NCBI GenBank assembly: GCA_002403105.1
Contig: DHHD01000093.1
Span: 1,927 to 8,873 of the forward strand
Reading direction: 5' to 3'
Length of the DNA: 6,947 nt
Origin: Anaerolineaceae bacterium UBA4781
Lineage (GTDB): Bacteria > Chloroflexota > Anaerolineae > Anaerolineales > Anaerolineaceae
Part shown: piece after piece, positions 1 through 6,591 of the stretch
Layout: every line of letters begins with the position of its first letter
Position numbering within the stretch: the first letter of the stretch is position 1
Made by a program: the position numbers and the translations under genes
Notes under the pieces: generated by a model
Seen by the model: the letters and a program-made list of their open reading frames with translations, nothing else
Databases searched by the model: none
What the model was told of the DNA's origin: nothing

Positions 1-53
1 AACCACGTCATTTTACCGTAAAAAGCCTTCTAAAACGCTTGATTTTACTATTG

Positions 54-96
54 CCTCCTCCTCTATTTTACAGATGAAAAATGGTGAGGTAGGAGG
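54..96. repeat. CT/GA-rich inverted repeat (hairpin)
   Basis: CCTCCT at 54-59 pairs with AGGAGG at 91-96, and CCTC at 60-63 pairs with GAGG at 86-89, leaving T90 bulged. This is a 10-bp stem with a loop of about 22 nt. Neither side has a strong T tract, so it is only a possible weak terminator. Read on the minus strand it also resembles an extended Shine-Dalgarno tract, but no start codon follows at a proper distance. Confidence 0.3.
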
Positions 97-218
97 GGAT
101 GTTATTTTGAGGGAGTATAGCTCTCAAAGAAACTTTTCATATCCTGTCTAGCACGTTGGGGTATCGCTAAGAAAAAACTAAAATGATAAATGATTATCTC
201 GACCAAACTTCTCCCTAT

Positions 219-260
219 AAAAAACCTCCCCAGTTTTAACCATGTTCTGACCAGGGGAGG
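219..260 (-). terminator. Rho-independent terminator of the large secreted-protein gene
   Basis: CCTCCCC at 225-231 and GGGGAGG at 254-260 form a perfect 7-bp, very G+C-rich stem with a 22-nt loop. On the minus strand the stem is followed at once by six T (224-219). It lies 26 bases beyond the TAG stop of the minus-strand gene, where a terminator for that gene is expected. Confidence 0.85.
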
Positions 261-285
261 GTAAAAAAATGCTGCGTTATTCTGT

Positions 286-3200
286 CTACTGTGCCACACT
301 GCAGCTGGCTGGCTCATTGCTTCCATCTGCTGTGATCGAAACCGCAACCGAAAAGACGGATGTGTTTCCATCTGTATCAATCGCCAGTGCCACCACCTGT
401 TTCCCTTCGATCGGAACACAGTTCTCTAATTGGAAAGAACCGCTGGCATCTGCTTTCGTTTTTCCTGCGTAGCTAAGTGTATTGTCCAAAATGGTATAGA
501 CTTCCACAATACAATTAGAACAAGCTATCCCTGTGATACTGTAGGTTGTGGCTGCACTGATCTGTGGAGCTGCCAGATTTAAGTTGCCATTTTCCACCAA
601 CAAGATCGCATTTTCTACTTTCATCGTGAAGGTGTTATTGCGTACCTGGTTGCCGCTTCCGTAATCTACTCGCACAGCATTGGAATTCATATTCGAGAAT
701 GTGTTTCCCTGTACAGAGTTATTCGAAGAGTGATTTTCAAAAAAGATTCCTGAAACATCACAATTACTGATATTGTTTCCGGAAATAAAATTGTATTCGA
801 TGCCTGGGTCGCTGATACGCATCCCAATATCCTTAGCAGCAATGCGATTGCCTTCTGCCGAAGTGAACCCGCCAATGATGATATGTTTTTGCCCCATATT
901 GATGGAAATACCGGTATTATTCAGCAGCAGTTTTTCCCCGCTGGAATCCAAGCCGAACGTATTCCCCAGAATGATATTATCGGTTACCCCGTATCCATTT
1001 AAATTGATCCCGGTCTGATTGCCGCTGATCAAGTTGCCTTCACCGGGTGCAGTTCCGCCAACTCTGTTGAAACTGACGGTCCAAATGGTCAGCCCGGTGT
1101 TATTGGGGATGGCGCGTGTTCCGGTGATATCGGTACCAATATAATTGCCGATCACTGAATTTTGATAGGTGTTGGGATCGCTCATGATAATACCCAAATT
1201 ACTGCCACTGATGATGTTGCGCATTTCTGGCTGAGTTCCGCCAATCACCGTGTTGGAAGCCCCTGATTCGATGATGATATTAGATTGAGAATCCGTTCTG
1301 ATGGCTTTGCTGCCAGTGATATCCAGCCCGATCAGATTTCCCATGACCTGTGTATGATTACCCCAGGTATCCAAGTTGGCAAAGGTGTTCCCGCTGATCA
1401 CGTTTCCCTCACCTTCGGTAGTACCGCCGACAATGGTATCTTTACACCATTCCGAAATAAAGACCCCATAGTAGTTCGCCATTGCGCTGGTGCCTTTCGC
1501 ATCTGTACCGATCAGGTTTCCACTGATAATGTTATTGTTTCCGTACAGAATGATGCCGTTTAACCCATTACCGCTCAGCAGGTTGCCTTCCCCAATGGGA
1601 CCTGTACCATTCAAGCGATTTCCTCCAATTTGGTTGTTATCTCCATTAAAACGGATCCCATTTTGGGGAAAATTGACGATCTGTAGCCCCATGATGACAC
1701 TATTCGAAGAGTTAAATTCCAATCCATTGCCTGATTCCAATTGACTGCCATCCAGGGTGACCCCGGCATTGCTGGCATCAATGGTGAATGTGATTTGATC
1801 GATCATCGGCAAGATTGAAGCAAGCTGAATGGTGGCCGGATTGGTCGGAGAGAAAACCTGGGGATCGAAGGTAATGGTTTCGCCATCCCTCAAATTTGAA
1901 ATACAAGCCCGCAGACTGCCTTCTCCATCGTCAGCAGTTGTGGTGACCGTGCAGGTAGAAGAAGCTTGCACAGAGATTTTCGTATCAATGAATACCTCTG
2001 TTGAATACTTGCGTACGCTCGTTTCAAAGTTGGCCAATTGAATATTGGAGCCGTTCAGATCTGTTTTAGGAGATGAAACCAGGGCGAAGGGATTTTTTAT
2101 ATTCTCAACAGCACTGCTGGCTGTATTCTTCTGGTAGATCAATAATCCGCCAAAGCTATCCGCCACCAGCATGATGTCACCTTGCACATGGCAATCATAG
2201 GCGATTCCAGGCGTATCAACCGTTCCGACCAAAACTGGGTTTTCAATATCAGAGAGATCCACGATCTGGATACCTCCCCCCAGATAGCTGAGATAACCAG
2301 TACTACCATCCAAAAAGATTTCCATGACAGTTCCCGGAACAGTTAGATCGGAAATCTTGCGAGGAGAAGAAGGATTACTAACGTCCACGACCATGATTCC
2401 AACATCACTGGAGGTTACTACGGTGGTCTCATCTAAAAAGACGATTCCTTCTCCAGCAGTGGTTCGTTCGAAAGTCGAAATTTGGGTCAGATTGGTCGGA
2501 TCGGAAATATCTACCAATTGCAATTGATTATTATTTACCGAGATCAATAAATTACCATGTGCGTCTGCATTGATTGGATTCTCAAAGGGGATTTTCCCCA
2601 CCACTTCTGGATTATTTGCATCCCGTACATCAACTGCACCGTCAAAATTTTCACCTGGAATATAAATATATCCATTGGAATAAGCCATGGAACGGAAGGC
2701 CATATTGAATACCACTTCATCATTCGGTACCTTCCCGAGCAATTGTGGATTGAGCGGATCGCTGATATCGAAGATACGCAGCGGGTATTCTGAAGCCAGA
2801 TGCGTGGATAAGTAAGCTATGTCTCCTTCAACCAGTACCTTATTAGCGTACCCGCCTTCTGTATCGAACCAAAAGGTCTCTTGGGGATCATCAAGGTCAC
2901 TCAGGTCAATGGCTCGCATACCTGAAAGGCCGGCCGCGACATACGCAGCGCTTCCACTTATGGTCACCCGACGCGCATCCAGGATTGGAAGGTATCGGTC
3001 GAGCAGACGTGGATTGCTGGCGTTGGAAAAATCAAGCATTAACAATCCTTTTTCCTTATCGGTCACGAAGGCATTCTTTCCCTTTAAAATACCCTGGTAA
3101 GTGAAACCGGTATCTTCGTAAACTCCCAGCAATGTGGGAGATTGATTCACAATGTCATACAAACGCACTCCATTTGTTCCATCCATTGCCAGCAGGTTTG

Positions 3201-3990
3201 AATCTTGAACTGTTATATCCATTACCCAGCCATCGGTGGCGATGGAATCCATTACGCTCGGTACAAGTGGGTCGCTGATATCTGCTATTCCTAATCCTCC
3301 CCAGGCATTGGCGCTGTAGATGCGTTTTCCTGAGATGGTCAGTGCATACATAAAACCGTCCATGCTGACGATGCCTTTTTCTTGCGGTTGAGCGATATTG
3401 TTGAGATCTACTACTAGTAATCCACTGCCGCCGGCGGCGGCGTACAATGTATTTCCACTCATTTCCACATCATAGGTGTATGCTACCGGATAAGCTTCAC
3501 TGACCCAAGTTGGGGCAGCGGGTGTGGAAACATCCAGGATCTGAATTCCATTGGGTCCGTCTGCCAGAATTGCGTTATTTCCACTAATATAAATATCTTC
3601 TGTATATCCTAATGTGTCGTACGAACCGACCAGCTCGGGGGATGCTGGGTTGGAAACATCCAGAATTTGCAGTCCGGCTGCTCCACAAGCAACATACAGG
3701 TATTTGGAACCATCGCTGAAGATATTTTCTACAAAATTTGGCAAAATGGGGCTGCTGCCTATACGGGTCGGTTTTTGAACATTGGAGATGTCGAATATCT
3801 CAACATGCATGCCAACTCCCAGATAAAGGGTTTGCCCATCAATAAAAACTGCCTGGGTGGTGCCACCGACTTGAGAGGTTAACTCCCAGTTATTTCCTGC
3901 GCTCTGTGCAGTTGCGTAGGTTGCATTCGGAACAAGTATAAGAAGGAATGTAACCAATAAACTAAGACCGAGTGTGATCCCTTTTTTCAT
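286..3990 (-). CDS. Secreted LVIVD beta-propeller / CSLREA-like / parallel beta-helix protein
   Basis: This encodes a predicted extracellular protein of 1234 residues with no recognisable enzyme active site; a binding or surface role is inferred. The ATG at 3990-3988 was chosen because GGAGG (4000-3996) lies 5 nt upstream and MKKGIT begins a good signal peptide, probably cut near ATYA or ATA around residues 26-28. Residues 36-621 hold about 14 LVIVD-type blades, spaced about 42 residues, each with a core such as LQILDVSNPASP or LRIFDISDPLNP. This is enough for two seven-bladed propellers. A linker leads to a CSLREA-like motif (C680, SLRAC at 692-696). Residues 736-1136 form a right-handed parallel beta-helix with recurring GEGNxISGN and GNxIGTDxxGT units. 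Residues 1138-1221 resemble the Ig-like end of CSLREA proteins (TDGNTSVFS). The C-terminus has no LPXTG motif, membrane anchor or visible sorting signal. The gene is monocistronic, with its own promoter and terminator. The domain calls are firm; the function is unknown. Confidence 0.92.
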   Translation of the reverse strand: MKKGITLGLSLLVTFLLILVPNATYATAQSAGNNWELTSQVGGTTQAVFIDGQTLYLGVGMHVEIFDISNVQKPTRIGSSPILPNFVENIFSDGSKYLYVACGAAGLQILDVSNPASPELVGSYDTLGYTEDIYISGNNAILADGPNGIQILDVSTPAAPTWVSEAYPVAYTYDVEMSGNTLYAAAGGSGLLVVDLNNIAQPQEKGIVSMDGFMYALTISGKRIYSANAWGGLGIADISDPLVPSVMDSIATDGWVMDITVQDSNLLAMDGTNGVRLYDIVNQSPTLLGVYEDTGFTYQGILKGKNAFVTDKEKGLLMLDFSNASNPRLLDRYLPILDARRVTISGSAAYVAAGLSGMRAIDLSDLDDPQETFWFDTEGGYANKVLVEGDIAYLSTHLASEYPLRIFDISDPLNPQLLGKVPNDEVVFNMAFRSMAYSNGYIYIPGENFDGAVDVRDANNPEVVGKIPFENPINADAHGNLLISVNNNQLQLVDISDPTNLTQISTFERTTAGEGIVFLDETTVVTSSDVGIMVVDVSNPSSPRKISDLTVPGTVMEIFLDGSTGYLSYLGGGIQIVDLSDIENPVLVGTVDTPGIAYDCHVQGDIMLVADSFGGLLIYQKNTASSAVENIKNPFALVSSPKTDLNGSNIQLANFETSVRKYSTEVFIDTKISVQASSTCTVTTTADDGEGSLRACISNLRDGETITFDPQVFSPTNPATIQLASILPMIDQITFTIDASNAGVTLDGSQLESGNGLEFNSSNSVIMGLQIVNFPQNGIRFNGDNNQIGGNRLNGTGPIGEGNLLSGNGLNGIILYGNNNIISGNLIGTDAKGTSAMANYYGVFISEWCKDTIVGGTTEGEGNVISGNTFANLDTWGNHTQVMGNLIGLDITGSKAIRTDSQSNIIIESGASNTVIGGTQPEMRNIISGSNLGIIMSDPNTYQNSVIGNYIGTDITGTRAIPNNTGLTIWTVSFNRVGGTAPGEGNLISGNQTGINLNGYGVTDNIILGNTFGLDSSGEKLLLNNTGISINMGQKHIIIGGFTSAEGNRIAAKDIGMRISDPGIEYNFISGNNISNCDVSGIFFENHSSNNSVQGNTFSNMNSNAVRVDYGSGNQVRNNTFTMKVENAILLVENGNLNLAAPQISAATTYSITGIACSNCIVEVYTILDNTLSYAGKTKADASGSFQLENCVPIEGKQVVALAIDTDGNTSVFSVAVSITADGSNEPASCSVAQ
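820..1630 (-). repeat. Degenerate tandem repeat of about 62 codons in the beta-helix
   Basis: Within the beta-helix the unit GNxIGTDxxGTxA appears at residues 824, 884, 948 and 1009 (ATG numbering). The unit GGTxxGEGNxISGN appears at about 789, 855, 917, 978 and 1041. Spacing is 60-66 residues, or roughly 190 bp, consistent with about three helix coils per unit. Copies differ at many positions, so this is old internal duplication rather than a recent minisatellite. The fifth GGT copy (GGFTSAEGNRIAAK) is the most decayed. Confidence 0.7.
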
Positions 3991-4047
3991 TGTATCCTCC
4001 ACGATCGAGTGTGATATCTAGATTTCCTACGGTTTGAGATTGTTTCT

Positions 4048-4081
4048 TAGCGAATTATAGCAAACAAAAATAGCTGTAGAA
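4048..4081 (-). promoter_or_regulatory. Extended -10 promoter for the large secreted-protein gene
   Basis: On the minus strand a perfect TATAAT (4059-4054) is preceded by TGC, giving an extended -10 box. A weak -35 candidate, TTCTAC, lies 16 nt upstream. Transcription would start near 4047, giving a leader of about 57 nt before the ATG at 3990. The -10 is strong evidence; the -35 match is poor, as is tolerable with an extended -10. Confidence 0.6.
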
Positions 4082-4203
4082 GAAGCACTTAGTAATTGCA
4101 TGGTGTCATTCAGAAGGAGCACAGCGACTGAAGAATCTCTCCATATTGGATCTCATCCGTTATAAATTGCAAAGAGCAGATTCAAATGATGAAAAATTGT
4201 GGC

Positions 4204-4243
4204 AAAAAACCTCTCTCACTAAAAATAGGGGAGGTAAGTGAGG
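4204..4243 (-). terminator. Rho-independent terminator of the SDR gene
   Basis: Read on the minus strand, CCTCACTTAC (4243-4234) pairs with GTGAGAGAGG (4219-4210) over ten positions. There is one A-A mismatch and one G-U pair, and the loop is 14 nt. Six T (4209-4204) follow directly. The hairpin begins three bases after the SDR stop codon, so it ends that transcript before the downstream gene, which has its own promoter. Confidence 0.75.
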
Positions 4244-4245
4244 AA

Positions 4246-5061
4246 TTAACTTAGTAAATATCCGCCATCCACGATGATCGTTTCTCCGGTAATGTATTTA
4301 GCTGCCTCGCTGGCCAGAAACAATGCAACGGTGGCAATTTCATCCGGTTCACCCTGCCGTCCAAGGGGAATACGGGCTGTGAAGGCTTTTCCCATATCCG
4401 CAACCTGTTCTGGTTTCATTCCGGAAGCTTTGATCATTTCTGCTGAACTCTGCGTCGCTCCGGGTGTTTGAATTCCTCCGGGTGCGATGGCGTTCACAAG
4501 AATGCCATATTTACCCCATTCCAATGCCAGTGAGCGGGTCATCATTACCACACCACCCTTGGAAGCATCATAATGCGCCAGATTCCCGGTTGGGTGGAAC
4601 GCGTCAATGGAAGCAATATTGATGATCTTCCCATTCTTCCCTTTTTCGATCATCTTTTGTGCTGCTTTCTGAGAAAAGAAGAATGTACCTTTGAGGTTGA
4701 TATCCAGCACACGCTTCCATACCGGTTCGGTCATATTCATGGCGGGCATGAATGGAAAGATGCCAGCATTATTGACCAGAATATCAAGGATGCCATATTT
4801 TTCAATGGAACGATTGATGGCTTTGTCTATATCTTCGAGATTGCTAACGTCTGTGGCGATGAATTCCACTTTTCGGCCTTTCTCTGTGAATTCTTTTTTC
4901 GTCTGCTCTCCACGCTCAATATCGATATCTGCAATGACCACAGCAGCACCTGCTTCGCTTAATCGATCCACAATGCTTCTACCGATTCCCATAGATCCAC
5001 CGCTAACGATTGCGGTTTTATTCTGCAGATCAAATAACTGTGTTATTGTTTTGAAAGCCAT
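4246..5061 (-). CDS. SDR family NAD(P)-dependent oxidoreductase
   Basis: This is a cytoplasmic classical short-chain dehydrogenase/reductase of 271 residues. Such enzymes oxidise an alcohol or reduce a carbonyl using NAD(H) or NADP(H). The Rossmann cofactor motif is SGGSMGIG (20-27), D71-V72 contacts the adenine, and NNAG is at 97-100. The catalytic tetrad is N122, S151, Y164 and K168, followed by PG at 194-195 and IVDGG at 263-267. An aspartate at 45, ending the second beta strand, suggests NAD(H) preference. The ATG is supported by GGGAGG (5072-5067) 5 nt upstream. Length is slightly above the usual 250, from a short N-terminal extension before the first strand. The general look is that of sugar-acid or polyol dehydrogenases (KduD/gluconate 5-dehydrogenase-like), but the substrate cannot be assigned. 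It stands alone between its own promoter and terminator, divergent from the lipoprotein hydrolase gene. Confidence 0.93.
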   Translation of the reverse strand: MAFKTITQLFDLQNKTAIVSGGSMGIGRSIVDRLSEAGAAVVIADIDIERGEQTKKEFTEKGRKVEFIATDVSNLEDIDKAINRSIEKYGILDILVNNAGIFPFMPAMNMTEPVWKRVLDINLKGTFFFSQKAAQKMIEKGKNGKIINIASIDAFHPTGNLAHYDASKGGVVMMTRSLALEWGKYGILVNAIAPGGIQTPGATQSSAEMIKASGMKPEQVADMGKAFTARIPLGRQGEPDEIATVALFLASEAAKYITGETIIVDGGYLLS

Positions 5062-5087
5062 CCCAACCTCCCATAATATATATCAAT

Positions 5088-5117
5088 TTTATAAATATAA
5101 TCATAATAAATAATCAA
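5088..5117 (-). promoter_or_regulatory. Possible sigma-70-type promoter for the SDR gene
   Basis: On the minus strand TTGATT (5117-5112) and TATAAA (5093-5088) are separated by 18 nt. Transcription would start near 5081, leaving a leader of about 20 nt that contains the GGGAGG ribosome binding site. The whole stretch 5073-5117 is A+T-rich, so other -10-like hexamers exist and the exact box is uncertain. Confidence 0.4.
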
Positions 5118-5271
5118 AGAATAGTTATTAGAAGTTCGTATGAAACTGTTCTAAAACTTGCTGTGTATAAATCCAAATGTACATTCCATAATGCTACATA
5201 GATCCGATGGCAGCAGTCATGTTTTTATCTATTCTGATAGAGCATTAATTTGACTTGAAAATATTCTGGAA

Positions 5272-5287
5272 CCAAAAACGATTTTGG
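5272..5287. repeat. Short inverted repeat just before the lipoprotein hydrolase start
   Basis: CCAAAA (5272-5277) and TTTTGG (5282-5287) are separated by ACGA, a perfect 6-bp palindrome 12 nt before the ATG at 5300. It occupies the place where a Shine-Dalgarno sequence should be, and none is seen. It could be an operator half-site pair or a weak RNA hairpin; no regulator can be named. Confidence 0.35.
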
Positions 5288-5299
5288 ATTTGATGAAAA

Positions 5300-6316
5300 A
5301 TGAAAAGAACACATTTCCTTTACCTTACTTGCATTCTGGTTGGAATATTGACTGGCTGTACAATAAGGCAAGCAGGGCAGATAGAATCCTTTGATGTAGT
5401 GGGTAATGCTGATCAATTCTCCACGTTGGAACAGATCTCCGATTATCCTTTTTATGAGTATTTCTACCCTGGTGATTATGGTTTTGATGAATATCTAAAA
5501 ACCGGAAAATATGACAATGAACGAACCACTTTATTTGCTCAAAATGATTTTGCCTGCTCTTGTTTTGCTGGTTTTGGAGATGAGAACCAAGCTATCTTCG
5601 GAAGAAATTTCGATTGGTATTACCATCCGATTCTAATTTTATTCACCCAACCGTCTTCGGGGTATCGTTCTGTTTCCATGGTTGATATCGCTTATCTCGG
5701 GTATGATGCACACCATTCTCCTCTGGATGATTCTCAAGCACTTCTGCAAGCTCCCTATATCCCTTTCGATGGAATGAACGAAATGGGTTTTGCAGTTGGC
5801 ATGATGAGCATTACGCATGCGGAAGGGGGGGATGATCCGACCAAAGTTACCCTCGGCAGCTTGGAACTGATGCGGTTGTTGCTCGATTATGCTGAAAATG
5901 TTGATGAAGCCATCCACTTGATAAAAGATTACAATGTTGACTTCGATGATATCCCTGTTCATTATATGATCGTCGATAAAGAAGGGCAATCAGCGATCAT
6001 CGAGTATATTGATGGGAAACCATTGGTGATTCGAAATGAAGAGGTATGGCAAGTTTCAACCAATTTCTTGATCACCGAAGAACCTTCGCTTGGCACGCAT
6101 TCAACCTGCTGGCGCTACAACCTGCTCGAAGCTGCTCTCCAACGATCCGGTGGAATATTGGATGTCTCCGCTGGATTGGGGTTATTGGAAAAGGTAGCAC
6201 AACAAGGAGATTTCGCTACGCGCTGGTCAGTGATTTATGATCTCACTAATATCAAATTGTACGTAACAGTCGGGGGACAATACCGAGAGGTCTATGAATT
6301 TTCATTGGAAGATTAA
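5300..6316 (+). CDS. Lipoprotein Ntn hydrolase, choloylglycine hydrolase / linear amide C-N hydrolase type
   Basis: This is a predicted membrane-anchored hydrolase of 338 residues that cuts linear amide (C-N, non-peptide) bonds through an N-terminal-nucleophile cysteine. The lipoprotein signal peptide ends in the lipobox LTGC, with C20 as the lipidated residue. Residues 21-85 form a leader before the Ntn domain. The nucleophile is C86 in ACSCF, followed by GRNFDW with R102 and D105. These spacings of +16 and +19 equal those of Cys2, Arg18 and Asp21 in bile salt hydrolases. DGMNEMG holds N160, STNF holds N255 and WRYN holds R272, matching the family's further active-site Asn and Arg positions. 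The substrate is unknown: bile acids, penicillin V, acyl-homoserine lactones or N-acyl amides are all possible. Expression may be low, since no clear Shine-Dalgarno precedes the ATG and no good -10 follows the TTGACT at 5250-5255. No terminator is visible after the stop. Confidence 0.88.
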   Translation: MKRTHFLYLTCILVGILTGCTIRQAGQIESFDVVGNADQFSTLEQISDYPFYEYFYPGDYGFDEYLKTGKYDNERTTLFAQNDFACSCFAGFGDENQAIFGRNFDWYYHPILILFTQPSSGYRSVSMVDIAYLGYDAHHSPLDDSQALLQAPYIPFDGMNEMGFAVGMMSITHAEGGDDPTKVTLGSLELMRLLLDYAENVDEAIHLIKDYNVDFDDIPVHYMIVDKEGQSAIIEYIDGKPLVIRNEEVWQVSTNFLITEEPSLGTHSTCWRYNLLEAALQRSGGILDVSAGLGLLEKVAQQGDFATRWSVIYDLTNIKLYVTVGGQYREVYEFSLED

Positions 6317-6348
6317 TGAAAGTTATTCGGATCATCTTTTTCTGATTG

Positions 6349-6357
6349 TGCTAAAAT
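6349..6357 (+). promoter_or_regulatory. Extended -10 promoter of the riboswitch transcript
   Basis: TG, C and TAAAAT (6349-6357) form an extended -10 box. No good -35 is seen at 16-19 nt upstream. Initiation about seven bases downstream would fall near A6364, exactly where the first helix of the predicted riboswitch begins. That coincidence supports both calls. Confidence 0.55.
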
Positions 6358-6363
6358 ACATCT

Positions 6364-6467
6364 AGCATCTTCGAGTCCATCTGCCTAAAGCGATCAGGCT
6401 ATGGCATTTAGACCGATAGGGTGCGAGCGGAAACGCTCCCGCCTCCCGCTTGGAAAGAGGATGTGCT
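6364..6467 (+). promoter_or_regulatory. Moco (molybdenum/tungsten cofactor) riboswitch aptamer, probable
   Basis: The 3' half carries the hallmark of the Moco RNA motif: GGGTGCG, a hairpin, CGCCTCCCG, then TTGGAAAG. This is close to the E. coli moaA leader as recalled, where a hairpin is followed by CGCCUCCCG and UGGAAAGG. The hairpin pairs AGCG (6426-6429) with CGCT (6434-6437) around a GAAA loop, extended by GCG (6423-6425) with CGC (6440-6442) across a CC bulge. P1 can form from CATCTTC (6366-6372) and GAGGATG (6457-6463). A P2 candidate is CCTA (6384-6387) with TAGG (6417-6420). The segment between the P2 arms is about 29 nt, roughly 20 shorter than in E. coli, suggesting a missing helix. 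The 5' half is harder to fold by eye. The downstream gene encodes a molybdopterin-domain protein, which fits independently. Confidence 0.65.
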
Positions 6468-6502
6468 GATGTGCCACATTTAATTACAGCAGCCCTTTCC
6501 AG
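6450..6502 (+). promoter_or_regulatory. Predicted antiterminator pairing of the riboswitch
   Basis: Three segments of the aptamer's 3' end can pair with the terminator region. Positions 6450-6457 pair with 6495-6502 (8 bp, one G-U), 6459-6460 pair with 6493-6494, and TGCTG 6464-6468 pairs with CAGCA 6487-6491. The pairing consumes the conserved GGAAAG, the 3' strand of P1, and the 5' arm plus loop of the terminator. Aptamer plus terminator and antiterminator are therefore mutually exclusive. The inferred logic is that ligand binding frees the terminator arm and turns the gene off. Confidence 0.6.
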
Positions 6503-6515
6503 TTGCTGTTTTTTT
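6486..6515 (+). terminator. Rho-independent terminator (riboswitch expression platform)
   Basis: ACAGCA (6486-6491) pairs with TGCTGT (6504-6509) around a 12-nt loop, and seven T run through 6509-6515. The stem is short, so this is a conditional rather than a strong terminator. It lies between the riboswitch and the start codon at 6592, as expected for transcription attenuation. Confidence 0.65.
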
Positions 6516-6591
6516 ATAAAGAAAATGCAACAGGTGGGGGTAGTAAAGCCGCCCAATTATCGTTCAGAAAAACATAAAATAGGAGAAGAAA

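Larger units (their letters stand above)
1..285. other. Intergenic region at left edge, no convincing gene
   Basis: No supported gene was found on either strand. One plus frame is open from position 2 to about 151, but it has no start signal and runs through the 54-96 hairpin. A minus-strand ATG at 10-8 gives only three codons before the window edge and has no well-placed Shine-Dalgarno sequence. What can be seen is a CT/GA-rich hairpin at 54-96 and the terminator of the large minus-strand gene at 219-260. Confidence 0.6.

Noticed and set aside
2..151. Plus-strand frame open from the left edge to a stop near 151
   Set aside because: Only about 49 codons, passing through the hairpin at 54-96, with no recognisable motif; chance is sufficient.
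102..419. Minus-strand open frame of about 105 codons overlapping the 3' end of the large gene
   Set aside because: It has no ribosome binding site, overlaps the terminator and the real frame, and its composition does not look like a protein.
3991..4002. In-frame GTG start for the large protein at 4002, adding four residues
   Set aside because: The GTG lies at the Shine-Dalgarno sequence GGAGG itself. The ATG at 3990 has ideal spacing and starts a clean signal peptide.
4573..5113. Plus-strand open frames antisense to the SDR gene
   Set aside because: The minus frame has every SDR motif and a good ribosome binding site; the antisense frames are mirror images of it.
5300..6316. Naming the hydrolase a bile salt hydrolase
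   Set aside because: Catalytic spacing around the first three residues matches, but the lipoprotein leader and the much shorter distance to the last arginine (+186 instead of +226) do not. The substrate should stay open.
6321..6350. Terminator for the lipoprotein hydrolase gene in the T-rich stretch after its stop
   Set aside because: Only a 4-bp ATCA/TGAT pairing can be drawn, and the T run lies in the loop rather than after the stem.
6418..6470. Cobalamin riboswitch, suggested by GGGTGC followed by a CCCGCC stretch
   Set aside because: The other conserved cobalamin-box elements are not present in order, whereas CGCCTCCCG followed by TTGGAAAG fits the Moco motif closely.
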